Assembly: GCA_013138675.1 (NCBI GenBank) | Contig: WTCH01000143.1 | Coordinates: forward strand, 1 to 7,368 | DNA: 7,368 nt | DNA from: Woeseiaceae bacterium | GTDB lineage: Bacteria > Pseudomonadota > Gammaproteobacteria > Steroidobacterales > Woeseiaceae | Reading direction: 5' to 3' | Shown here: piece by piece, positions 1 through 6,971 of the stretch | Position numbering within the stretch: position 1 is the first letter of the stretch | Layout of the letters: each line of letters starts with the position of its first letter | Program-made: the position numbers and the translations under genes | Notes under the pieces: generated by a model | Told to the model about the DNA's origin: nothing | What the model saw: the letters and a program-made list of their open reading frames with translations, nothing else | The model's database searches: none

Positions 1-519
1 ATCTCTCTTAACGGCATCGTCTACGCGGCGTCCGTCAGGATCGGTGGCGACCGCTTCGACGAAGCCATCACGAGCTATGTGCGTCGCAACTACGGCATCC
101 TGATTGGTGAGGCAACCGCAGAGCGCATTAAGCACGAAATCGGCTCCGCGTTCCCCGGCCAGGAGGTCCTCGAGATTTCGGTCAAGGGCCGTAATCTGTC
201 CGAAGGTGTCCCGCGCAGTTTCACGCTGAACAGCAACGAAATTCTGGAGGCATTGCAGGAGCCGCTGCAGGGCATTGTTGGCGCCGTTAAGGAAGCGCTC
301 GAGCAGACGCCGCCCGAACTCGGCGCCGATGTCGCCGAACGCGGTATCGTCCTGACCGGTGGTGGCGCGATGCTGCGTGACATCGACAAGCTGTTGATGG
401 AAGAAACGGGCCTGCCAGTCGTCATCGCAGACGATCCTATGACCTGCGTGGCGCGTGGCGGCGGACGAGTGATTGAACTCATTGATGAGCATGGGCCCGC
501 GGTCTTCGGACTCGAGTAA
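1..519 (+). CDS. mreB: Rod-shape-determining protein MreB, C-terminal part (5' end outside window)
   Basis: MreB is the bacterial actin homologue. It forms ATP-dependent membrane-associated filaments that position the elongation machinery for sidewall peptidoglycan synthesis. The reading frame is open from base 1 and ends at TAA 517-519, giving 172 residues. The family is about 345 residues, so roughly the first half is missing. Visible hallmarks are SVRIGGDRFDEAI near the window start, the stretch YGILIGEATAERIKHEIGSA, RGIVLTGGGAMLRDIDKLL (the actin-fold adenosine-binding loop) and the near-terminal DDPMTCVARGGG. The ATG at 79 is internal and is not the true start. mreC follows 25 nt downstream on the same strand, which is the standard mreBCD order. 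Identification rests on dense conservation of MreB-specific motifs. No frameshift or unusual residue was noticed. Confidence 0.98.
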   Translation: MSLNGIVYAASVRIGGDRFDEAITSYVRRNYGILIGEATAERIKHEIGSAFPGQEVLEISVKGRNLSEGVPRSFTLNSNEILEALQEPLQGIVGAVKEALEQTPPELGADVAERGIVLTGGGAMLRDIDKLLMEETGLPVVIADDPMTCVARGGGRVIELIDEHGPAVFGLE

Positions 520-544
520 GTCAGACTCCGGACCTGGGTGACGT

Positions 545-1429
545 ATGGTCGCTTCCAGAACCGACAGCAGTAATCCCGCAAGAATTCCTGCCCTGGGTGT
601 TCGGCTCATCGTCCTGCTGTTCGCCAGCATGATCCTGATGGTGATCGATCATCGCCAGAATCACCTCGGCGCCGTACGCCAGGCCATTGGCGCAGCAGTT
701 TACCCACTGCAGGTCATCGTCGATGCACCTTTTCGGCGTTGGGAATGGGTTCGCGACGGCACGGCCGATCGTAATCAGCTGCGGCTTGAACTCAGTCGCC
801 TGCGGACCGAGCGCCTCCTGACCAATGCACGCTTGCAGCGCATGACAGCGCTGGAAGCCGAAAATGCACGGCTGCGGGACTTGCTCGAAGCACGGGCACA
901 GGTTCGGGACGAAGTTCGCGTGGCGGAGATCATGGCGGTCGACGCCAACCCCTATCGACACAATATCGTCATCGACATCGGTGAAAACGAGGGCGCTTAC
1001 GATGGCCAGGCCATCGTCGATGTGACTGGCGTGATTGGCCAGATCATCGAGACCGGACTGATGACGTCACAGGCCATGCTCATCTCGGATCCGAGTCATT
1101 CCCTGCCCGTCGAGGTCAATCGCAACGGTTTTCGCACGATTGCCAATGGCACCGGTGAATTCGGCCGGCTGGTTCTGCCGTTCGTCACCAACAACGCTGA
1201 CATACGGCCGGGCGATCTTCTCGTCACCTCCGGATTGGGTGGTGCATTCCCGGCGGGCTATCCGGTCGCCGTCGTTGAAACGGTTAACCGAATTCCGCAA
1301 GAACCGTTCGCAGATGTGACAGCGACGCCGGCCGCGGCGCTCGACCAGGTGCGTGAAGTCATGCTGATCTGGTCTTCCCCAAAACTGCGCGATACGACGC
1401 CGGGTGATGAGGAGCCCAACGATGACTAG
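545..1429 (+). CDS. mreC: Rod-shape-determining protein MreC
   Basis: MreC is a bitopic inner-membrane protein whose periplasmic domain binds and activates PBP2, linking cytoplasmic MreB to wall synthesis. The 294-residue product has a short cytoplasmic N-terminus, one membrane segment at about residues 18-34, a heptad-rich coiled coil at about 74-117 (many Leu, Arg and Glu, including LEAENARLRDLLEAR) and the beta-rich MreC domain at about 122-277. That domain includes IGQIIETGLMTSQAMLISDP and the RPGDLLVTSGLGGAFPAGYPV stretch typical of the family. A Pro/Glu/Asp-rich tail ends the protein. The start is ATG 545; upstream only a weak GGGTG (536-540) is seen, so translation may depend partly on ribosomes finishing mreB. 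The last 8 nt overlap the mreD start. Length and domain order are normal for the family. Confidence 0.97.
   Translation: MVASRTDSSNPARIPALGVRLIVLLFASMILMVIDHRQNHLGAVRQAIGAAVYPLQVIVDAPFRRWEWVRDGTADRNQLRLELSRLRTERLLTNARLQRMTALEAENARLRDLLEARAQVRDEVRVAEIMAVDANPYRHNIVIDIGENEGAYDGQAIVDVTGVIGQIIETGLMTSQAMLISDPSHSLPVEVNRNGFRTIANGTGEFGRLVLPFVTNNADIRPGDLLVTSGLGGAFPAGYPVAVVETVNRIPQEPFADVTATPAAALDQVREVMLIWSSPKLRDTTPGDEEPNDD
1409..1414 (+). promoter_or_regulatory. Shine-Dalgarno site deciding the mreD start
   Basis: GAGGAG lies inside the 3' end of mreC, 7 nt before ATG 1422. It is the best ribosome binding site in the operon and favours ATG 1422 over the in-frame GTG 1404 and ATG 1407, which it overlaps or follows. 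Confidence 0.8.
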
Positions 1430-1913
1430 GGCCGACCGCGCGGGAAGATTGCCTGTCATCCTGACAATTATCTTGTCGCTGATGCTCATGGTCATGCCCC
1501 TGCCCGACTGGGCCATGCCGTTTCGGCCAGACTGGGTCGCATTGACACTTATCTATTGGGCCATGATGTTGCCGCGCACCTGGAGTGTCGGCACGGCCTG
1601 GTTGATCGGCATCGTCCTCGACGTCGCACAGGGAACGATACTCGGTCAGCATGCGCTCGCACTGTGCTTCATCGTGTTCATCACCGTACGCTTTCACCTG
1701 CTGATGCGCGTCTTCCCGATGCAGCAACTCACCGCGACGGTGTTTGCGATTCTTGCGATGTATCAGTTCGTTCTATTCTGGATCAACGGCGTTGCCGGCG
1801 TAGACGCACCGCTGGTCAATTACTGGGGGCCGGTCATCTCGGGCACCTTGTTCTGGCCGTTCGTGTCTCTGCTGTTGTCCGGCGTGCGCCTGCGCGTACA
1901 ACACGGGCGTTAG
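1422..1913 (+). CDS. mreD: Rod-shape-determining protein MreD
   Basis: MreD is a small polytopic inner-membrane partner of MreC in the elongasome; its biochemical role is not settled. Translation from ATG 1422 gives 163 residues, almost exactly the length of E. coli MreD. The sequence is strongly hydrophobic with about five membrane segments. Family signatures are FRPDWVALTLIYW (residues 34-46), which closely follows the first segment, and GIVLDVAQGTILGQHALA (63-80), which contains the conserved G..LD...G..LG pattern. The start overlaps the mreC stop by 8 nt (ATGACTAG) and has GAGGAG at 7 nt, so coupling with mreC is likely. Upstream in-frame starts at 1404 and 1407 would add six or five residues and are less well placed. 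mrdA follows after 15 nt. Confidence 0.95.
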   Translation: MTRADRAGRLPVILTIILSLMLMVMPLPDWAMPFRPDWVALTLIYWAMMLPRTWSVGTAWLIGIVLDVAQGTILGQHALALCFIVFITVRFHLLMRVFPMQQLTATVFAILAMYQFVLFWINGVAGVDAPLVNYWGPVISGTLFWPFVSLLLSGVRLRVQHGR

Positions 1914-1916
1914 GTC

Positions 1917-1920
1917 GAGG
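1917..1920 (+). promoter_or_regulatory. Shine-Dalgarno site for mrdA
   Basis: GAGG sits 8 nt before the GTG at 1929, in the 15-nt gap after the mreD stop. It supports the non-ATG start of mrdA, because the N-terminus encoded from there matches PBP2 family length. Confidence 0.65.
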
Positions 1921-1928
1921 CAGCAGAC

Positions 1929-3824
1929 GTGGATCTCCTGTCACCCATCAAGGACCACCACTCCGAGCGGAAGTTGTTCATAGCGCGTGTCGTCATGGCG
2001 TCTGTCATTTCCATTCTTCTGCTGGGTACGGTTATTGCGCGGCTCGTGCAATTGCAGGTCTACGAGTACGAGGTCTTCGCGGCGCAATCGCAAGGCAATC
2101 GAGTTCGTATCGAACCCATGCCACCCATTCGCGGGCTCGTGTTTGATCGCAAGGGCCACGTACTGGCCGAGAACCTGCCCGCCTACCAGCTGGAATTGAT
2201 CCCCGAGCAGGTCTCCGACATCGATGACACGCTGCAGCGGCTGGCCAACCTGGACCTGATCGCCGCCGAGGACATCCCGACCTACAATGAACTCATCGAC
2301 AGCGGGCCGCGCTTCAAACCGGTGACGCTCAATTTTCGTCTCAGCGACGAGCAAATCGCGAACTTCGCGATTCAGAGGCCGCGGTTTCCGGGCGTCGACT
2401 TTCAACCTCGTCTCGTCCGGCACTACCCGCAAGGCGAGGCCGTAGCCCACGCCGTCGGCTATGTTGGCGCTCTGTCCAAGAGAGACCTTGGTCGACTCGA
2501 CAGGTCGGATTATGCAGGCACCTCACATACGGGCAAGACCGGCGTCGAAAACAGCTTCGAAGATGATCTGCACGGTGATGTCGGCGTGCGGCACGTCATC
2601 TCGAATGCACTTGGCCGGCAGATCCCGACGGATTCCCGCGAGATGGCAGATTCATTGCCCACGGATGAATCACCCGCGCCGGGCCACAATGTCTACCTGA
2701 GCCTCGACCTCGACCTGCAATTGCTTGCAACGCGGGCACTCGAGGGGCGTCGTGGTGCCATCGTGGCCCTCGATCCGTGGAGCGGAGAGATTCTCGCGCT
2801 TGTCAGTGCACCGACGTTTGACCCCAATCTGTTCGCGCTGGGCATGTCCACATCGCAATTCTCCGCACTGCAGAACGACCCTACACAACCGCTCTTCAAC
2901 CGAGCGATTCGCGGTGCGTATCCACCCGGTTCGACGATCAAGCCGATGCTCGCCCTCGCCGCGCTTGAGACCGGCGCAACCAACCTGACTCGCAAGACCG
3001 TGTGTCGCGGCTACTTCATGCTACCGAATACGACCCATCGCTACCGTGACTGGAAACCCCAGGGACATGGCGAAGTCGATCTTCACATCGCGCTCCAGCA
3101 GTCCTGCGATGTGTACTTTTACGAAATCAGTATCGATATCGGCATCGATCGGATGCACTACTACCTCGACCAGTTCGGGCTGGGTCATCCGTCCGGCGTC
3201 GACATAAGCGGTGAGCATCCGGGCCTGGTGCCGTCGAAGGATTGGAAGCGCAGCGCATTTCGCGAACGCACCGACCAGCGCTGGTACAACGGCGAGACAG
3301 TGATTGCCTCGATTGGCCAGGGCTACATGCTTACAACACCGCTGCAACTCGCAGTCGCAGCTGGCGCACTGGCAACGCGCGGCATTCGTTACGAGCCACA
3401 CCTCGTTGCCGCGGTTGAAGACCCGTTAACTGGCAAACGCACGCTGGTATCGCCGACCCGCCTTGACGACGTGCGCATAGACACTGAGGAACACTGGGAT
3501 GCTGTAATTGGCGGAATGCACGACGTCATGCAAAGTGTGCGCGGCACGGCATGGGCTGTTGGCGGCAACGCACCCTACCAAATGGCGGGCAAGAGTGGCA
3601 CAGCACAAGTGTATTCCATCGCACAGGACGATGAATACGACGAGGACGAAATCGACGAACGCCTGCGTGATCACGCGTTGTTCCTCTCGTTTGCGCCACT
3701 CGATAATCCGCGCATCGCGGTCGCGGTCGTTATCGAAAACGGCTCGAGTGGCAGTCGAGTCGCGGCACCGATAGCGCGTGCAATCATGGACGAGTATCTC
3801 GGATACAGTGACGATGAGCCTTAA
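1929..3824 (+). CDS. mrdA: Penicillin-binding protein 2, peptidoglycan DD-transpeptidase of the elongasome
   Basis: PBP2 is the class B transpeptidase that crosslinks glycan strands made by RodA during elongation and is the target of mecillinam-type beta-lactams. The product has 631 residues (E. coli 633) and begins at GTG 1929. A cytoplasmic N-terminus precedes one membrane anchor at about 17-37. The pedestal (non-catalytic) domain starts with NRVRIEPMPPIRGLVFDRKG (57-76). The transpeptidase domain carries all three active-site motifs: S335-T-I-K338 (nucleophile and general base) within YPPGSTIKPM, S392-C-D394 (the SxN-equivalent motif, SxD here), and K555-S-G-T558. After the KSGT motif is a very acidic loop (567-577, nine Asp/Glu of eleven). 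The gene overlaps the rodA start by 11 nt, so PBP2 and its polymerase partner are probably translationally coupled. Confidence 0.98.
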   Translation: MDLLSPIKDHHSERKLFIARVVMASVISILLLGTVIARLVQLQVYEYEVFAAQSQGNRVRIEPMPPIRGLVFDRKGHVLAENLPAYQLELIPEQVSDIDDTLQRLANLDLIAAEDIPTYNELIDSGPRFKPVTLNFRLSDEQIANFAIQRPRFPGVDFQPRLVRHYPQGEAVAHAVGYVGALSKRDLGRLDRSDYAGTSHTGKTGVENSFEDDLHGDVGVRHVISNALGRQIPTDSREMADSLPTDESPAPGHNVYLSLDLDLQLLATRALEGRRGAIVALDPWSGEILALVSAPTFDPNLFALGMSTSQFSALQNDPTQPLFNRAIRGAYPPGSTIKPMLALAALETGATNLTRKTVCRGYFMLPNTTHRYRDWKPQGHGEVDLHIALQQSCDVYFYEISIDIGIDRMHYYLDQFGLGHPSGVDISGEHPGLVPSKDWKRSAFRERTDQRWYNGETVIASIGQGYMLTTPLQLAVAAGALATRGIRYEPHLVAAVEDPLTGKRTLVSPTRLDDVRIDTEEHWDAVIGGMHDVMQSVRGTAWAVGGNAPYQMAGKSGTAQVYSIAQDDEYDEDEIDERLRDHALFLSFAPLDNPRIAVAVVIENGSSGSRVAAPIARAIMDEYLGYSDDEP

Positions 3825-4953
3825 CGACACACGGCAGCTATTTTCGGACAAAGCGGCGCCGCTGCGTGATGTCGGACAGATTTATCGCCGCCTGCGGATC
3901 GACGGACTACTGCTCGGCGGCATCCTGCTCATCTGCGCGCTCGGTCTCGTTGTTCTTTACAGTGCCGTTGGCGAAAACATGCGACTTTGGACGAGCCAGG
4001 TCATTCGACTGGGCGTGGCACTGGTTGCGATGTTAATCGCCGCACAGATGTCACCCGATTTCCTGCGCCGCTGGACCCCGTGGGGCTTTCTGGGAGGCAC
4101 TGTCTTGCTGGTGCTGGTCCTGACGACGGGTGAACTCAGCCAGGGCGCTCGTCGATGGCTTGACCTCGGCATCCGCTTCCAACCGTCTGAAATCATGAAA
4201 CTCGCTGTGCCTATGATGGCGGCCTGGTACCTGCACGACCGGCAGATGCCGCCAAGAGCCGGGCAACTGCTGCTGCTGGCAGTGATGATCCTGATCCCGA
4301 CCTTGCTGATCGCACGCCAGCCTGATCTCGGCACATCGTTGTTGATTGCCGCATCCGGGTTCATTGTGATTGTGCTCGCGGGTCTGCCTGTCCGCGTAAT
4401 GCTTGGACTCGCCGTACTCTCGGTCCCGGGTGCGATGGTGTTATGGAATTTCATGCAGGACTACCAGAAGCAGCGCGTTCTGACCCTGCTCGACCCGGAC
4501 AGCGACCCGCTCGGCGCGGGCTACAACATCATTCAGTCGAAGATCGCGATCGGATCGGGCGGACTGTTCGGCAAAGGCTGGACCAATGGCTCCCAGGCGC
4601 AGCTCGAGTACCTGCCGGAGCGCGATACCGACTTTATCTTCGCCGTTATGGGTGAAGAGCTCGGCCTGCTCGGCGTACTCGCACTGCTTTGCCTGTACGT
4701 GTTCGTCATCGGTCGCGGCCTGTATATCGCGATGCAGGCGCCCGACACCTACTCCCGGCTGCTGGCGGGCTCGATCAGCCTCACCTTCTTCGTCTATGTG
4801 TTCGTAAACACGGCAATGGTCACCGGCCTCATCCCGGTTGTCGGTGTTCCTTTACCACTGGTCAGTTTTGGAGGAACGTCCATGGTGACGCTGTTGGCCG
4901 GATTCGGTATTCTGATGTCCATTCACTCGCACCGGAAATTGTTGCCGCACTAA
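3814..4953 (+). CDS. rodA: RodA, SEDS-family peptidoglycan glycosyltransferase
   Basis: RodA polymerises lipid II into glycan strands during elongation and works as a complex with PBP2. Starting from ATG 3814 the product has 379 residues with about ten membrane segments, the first at about 31-51. SEDS hallmarks seen are SQGARRWLDLGIRFQPSEIMK (W115, E126), RQPDLGTSLL, the DPDSDPLGAGYNIIQSKIAIGSGG block, and LPERDTDFIFAVMGEELG. In the last, D273 aligns with the Asp essential for polymerase activity in RodA. Near the C-terminus are VVGVPLPLVSFGGTS and MSIHSHRK. The chosen start overlaps the mrdA stop by 11 nt with only a weak GGA-type upstream site. An in-frame GTG at 3778 would add 12 residues, deepen the overlap and is less likely. 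The rodA stop and mltB start share one base (TAATG). Confidence 0.97.
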   Translation: MSLNDTRQLFSDKAAPLRDVGQIYRRLRIDGLLLGGILLICALGLVVLYSAVGENMRLWTSQVIRLGVALVAMLIAAQMSPDFLRRWTPWGFLGGTVLLVLVLTTGELSQGARRWLDLGIRFQPSEIMKLAVPMMAAWYLHDRQMPPRAGQLLLLAVMILIPTLLIARQPDLGTSLLIAASGFIVIVLAGLPVRVMLGLAVLSVPGAMVLWNFMQDYQKQRVLTLLDPDSDPLGAGYNIIQSKIAIGSGGLFGKGWTNGSQAQLEYLPERDTDFIFAVMGEELGLLGVLALLCLYVFVIGRGLYIAMQAPDTYSRLLAGSISLTFFVYVFVNTAMVTGLIPVVGVPLPLVSFGGTSMVTLLAGFGILMSIHSHRKLLPH

Positions 4954-5942
4954 TGACCTATCGATCTGCCGCCGGCATTGTTCTCCTGCTGTTGTCCCTG
5001 AATTCGGCTTACGCCGTTGATCTTGACCGCCCTGACGTGGATGCGTTCATCACGACCATGGTCGAGCAACACGATTACGACCGCGAGACGCTGCGCGATA
5101 TTCTCGGCGAGGCGGAGAAGAAAGACTCCATCATTGACCAGATCAGCAAGCCCGCTGAAAAGACACTGACCTGGGCCGAGTACCGTCCCATCTTTATTAC
5201 GAAGAAGCGCGTCAACGCCGGCGTGAAATTCTGGGGTGAGCATCGTGAGGCGCTTGAAGATATCGAAACGCGGTCAGGTGTTCCTATTGAGATCCTGGTC
5301 GGCATCATCGGTGTTGAGACGTACTACGGTCGTATCACAGGTGGGCACCGCGTTCTCGACGCGCTGACGACACTCGCTTTTTATTACCCGCCGCGCTCGA
5401 AATTCTTTCGCGGTGAACTCGAACACTTTCTGCTGCTGGTTCGCGAAGAAACAATGAACGCGACAGATGCGTTCGGTTCGTACGCCGGCGCCATGGGGCG
5501 GCCACAGTTCATGCCATCGAGCTACCGGGCATACGCCGTAGACTCCACCGGTGATGGCAAACGCGATATCTGGAACAACTGGAAAGATGTTGCAGGCAGT
5601 ATTGCCAACTATTTCAATGCGCACGGCTGGCGTAGCGGCGAAGAAGTTACGAGCCTCGCCACGATCGGCAAGCGCTGGTCGGGACCGTTCCCCAAGAACG
5701 TACTGAAGCCCGAAAAAACGGTCGAGTCACTGAGCCAGATGGGCGTGATGTTTTCGACTTCGCTGCCCGGCGACAGTGCAAGTCAGCTACTGACGCTTCA
5801 AGGCGCGGATGGCGATGAGCACTGGGTGGGCTTTCATAATTTCTTTGTCATCACGCGCTACAACCACAGTGTGATGTACGCGCTTGCCGTTCACCAACTC
5901 GGCCAGGAAATCGCACTGAAAGTTCGTGGCGATGCATCGTAG
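4953..5942 (+). CDS. mltB: Lytic murein transglycosylase B family (MltB/SltB), with a Sec signal peptide
   Basis: This family cleaves the MurNAc-GlcNAc bond of peptidoglycan with formation of 1,6-anhydroMurNAc. The 329-residue product fits the family throughout. Residues 1-21 look like a Sec signal peptide (hydrophobic core IVLLLLSL, then SAYA before V22). No lipobox cysteine is present, so a soluble periplasmic enzyme is predicted, unlike lipoprotein MltB of E. coli. The catalytic Glu is E122 in VGIIGVETYYGR. Other signatures are GAMGRPQFMPSSY (179-191), the calcium-loop-like DSTGDGKRDIWN (197-208, EF-hand-like as in Slt35) and ITRYNHS (300-306). ATG 4953 overlaps the rodA TAA by one base. 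No strong Shine-Dalgarno is seen, so reinitiation is likely. The frame is open further upstream, but that part translates rodA out of frame. Confidence 0.95.
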   Translation: MTYRSAAGIVLLLLSLNSAYAVDLDRPDVDAFITTMVEQHDYDRETLRDILGEAEKKDSIIDQISKPAEKTLTWAEYRPIFITKKRVNAGVKFWGEHREALEDIETRSGVPIEILVGIIGVETYYGRITGGHRVLDALTTLAFYYPPRSKFFRGELEHFLLLVREETMNATDAFGSYAGAMGRPQFMPSSYRAYAVDSTGDGKRDIWNNWKDVAGSIANYFNAHGWRSGEEVTSLATIGKRWSGPFPKNVLKPEKTVESLSQMGVMFSTSLPGDSASQLLTLQGADGDEHWVGFHNFFVITRYNHSVMYALAVHQLGQEIALKVRGDAS

Positions 5943-6774
5943 GGCGACCCGCCTCTTATTGATCCTGCTGAGCATTACGCTCGCCAGTTGCGGCTCCAAT
6001 AAACCGCAGGACGGTCCGCCACAATCGGGCAGCACTCGCATACCGGACCTGCCTGGCGATGCGGTGCCGCGCCCCGAGCCAAGAAGTAAATACGGCAACG
6101 GACCTAATTACGAGGTACTCGGCAAACACTACACCGTGATGAAAAGCAGCCATGGCTACAAAGAACGTGGTGTTGCTTCCTGGTACGGCAAGAAATTCCA
6201 CGGCAGGCTCACATCGAATCGCGAGCCTTACGACATGTACGCGATGACGGCCGCGCACAAGGCGCTACCGTTGCCAACATATGTTCGTGTGCGCAATTTG
6301 AGCAACAACCGCAGCATTGTCGTACGAGTCAATGATCGCGGCCCGTTTGTTCACAACCGTATTATCGACCTGTCCTATTCAGCAGCCCTGAAACTCGACA
6401 TGGTCAAATCAGGCACCGGCCTGGTCGAGGTCGAGGCGATCAGTTTCGACCAACCCTCGGGCAACCGACCTGTACGCCAGACCACGACGCCGGCACCTGT
6501 AGCGCGAACGCCTGATCCGGCACCTCCACAAATTGATGAGAACCGGATTTACGTCCAGGTCGGCGCATTTGGCGGCCGGGAAAATGCAGATAAGCGCCTG
6601 GCGACGCTTAAGGGCGCCAGCATCCTGAGCGCCTTCATCGTTGAAGACAAGTCCGTGACACCAGCGCTGTACCGGGTCAGGGTTGGGCCAATCCGTGGCG
6701 TCGAGCAATATGACATCGTTGTGGAAGAACTCGCCAACCTCGGCATCTCCGACCCCTACCTCATCAACGAATAG
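5932..6774 (+). CDS. rlpA: RlpA, SPOR-domain septal lytic transglycosylase lipoprotein
   Basis: RlpA is an outer-membrane lipoprotein. In Pseudomonas aeruginosa it acts as a lytic transglycosylase on glycan strands lacking stem peptides and is brought to septa by its SPOR domain. The 280-residue product shows a lipoprotein signal with lipobox LASC (C20), a Pro-rich linker, a double-psi beta-barrel domain at about 70-166 (GVASWYGKKFHGR, VVRVNDRGPF, RIIDLSYSAA) and a C-terminal SPOR domain at about 205-278 (IYVQVGAFGGRENADKRL). Residues matching the P. aeruginosa catalytic set are E98, D101 and H109. The residue before E98 is Arg (NRE) where Gly is common. ATG 5932 overlaps the mltB stop by 11 nt; an in-frame GTG at 5926 would add two residues. 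This is the last gene of the operon in view, and no dacA follows. Confidence 0.96.
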   Translation: MHRRATRLLLILLSITLASCGSNKPQDGPPQSGSTRIPDLPGDAVPRPEPRSKYGNGPNYEVLGKHYTVMKSSHGYKERGVASWYGKKFHGRLTSNREPYDMYAMTAAHKALPLPTYVRVRNLSNNRSIVVRVNDRGPFVHNRIIDLSYSAALKLDMVKSGTGLVEVEAISFDQPSGNRPVRQTTTPAPVARTPDPAPPQIDENRIYVQVGAFGGRENADKRLATLKGASILSAFIVEDKSVTPALYRVRVGPIRGVEQYDIVVEELANLGISDPYLINE

Positions 6775-6797
6775 AGCCCCAGGACGGGAAAATAGCT

Positions 6798-6824
6798 TTG
6801 ACTATGGCTTCAGGCTGTTATACT
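6798..6824 (+). promoter_or_regulatory. Probable sigma70 promoter with extended -10, driving csp
   Basis: TTGACT (6798-6803, five of six matches to the -35 consensus) is followed by a 15-nt spacer and TATACT (6819-6824, five of six matches to the -10 consensus). TG at 6816-6817 one base before the -10 makes it an extended -10, which can offset the short spacer. Transcription would start near 6829-6831, about 150 nt before the csp start codon. The site lies only 23 nt after rlpA, at the start of the AT-richer segment. Confidence 0.7.
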
Positions 6825-6929
6825 CCGCATGGCTTGAAAGTACGTCTGATATTTATGTACACCATTACGAAGTTCCTTTTTTAATACCTCGTCCTGTTTT
6901 TCATAAGTAATAGCAGCACTTCCAGCATT

Positions 6930-6971
6930 ATGGCCTTCAAAAGAAGGCTCCCATTACTCTTGAATAAATAG
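6930..6971 (+). other. Possible 13-codon leader ORF in the csp 5' leader
   Basis: ATG 6930 opens a short frame encoding MAFKRRLPLLLNK that stops at TAG 6969-6971. The stop overlaps the csp Shine-Dalgarno AGGA (6970-6973), and the whole of hairpin B lies within the frame. No good ribosome binding site precedes the ATG, so it may not be translated; short ORFs like this often occur by chance. Confidence 0.2.

Noticed and set aside
90..581. Minus-strand ORF antisense to mreB, and other long antisense frames across the operon (for example 521-961, 1067-1516, 3021-3401, 3957-4454)
   Set aside because: All lie opposite clear coding genes, show no recognisable domains, and are expected as shadow frames in GC-rich coding DNA.
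3778..3813. Alternative GTG start for rodA adding 12 residues
   Set aside because: It would deepen the overlap with mrdA; ATG 3814 gives a length close to known RodA and an overlap of the same size as mltB/rlpA.
4689..4952. Upstream open extension of the mltB frame (88 extra residues)
   Set aside because: It lies entirely inside rodA in another frame, has no family resemblance, and ATG 4953 begins a clean signal peptide.
6804..6835. Direct repeat ATGGCTT (6804-6810 and 6829-6835) flanking the -10 region as an operator
   Set aside because: Seven bases, no dyad symmetry, and one copy falls at the likely transcription start; too short to support an operator.
6840..6846. GTACGTC resembling part of the cspA cold box
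   Set aside because: It matches the reverse complement of the cold box core, not the cold box itself, so it is not evidence for that element.
6780..6896. CAGGACG (6780-6786) and CGTCCTG (6890-6896) as arms of a terminator ending in TTTTT
   Set aside because: The arms are about 100 nt apart with a promoter between them, and a 7-bp match is expected by chance in a region this size.
6683..6910. Plus-strand 75-codon frame running from inside rlpA into the csp leader
   Set aside because: It starts out of frame within rlpA, has no ribosome binding site, crosses the csp promoter and resembles no known protein.
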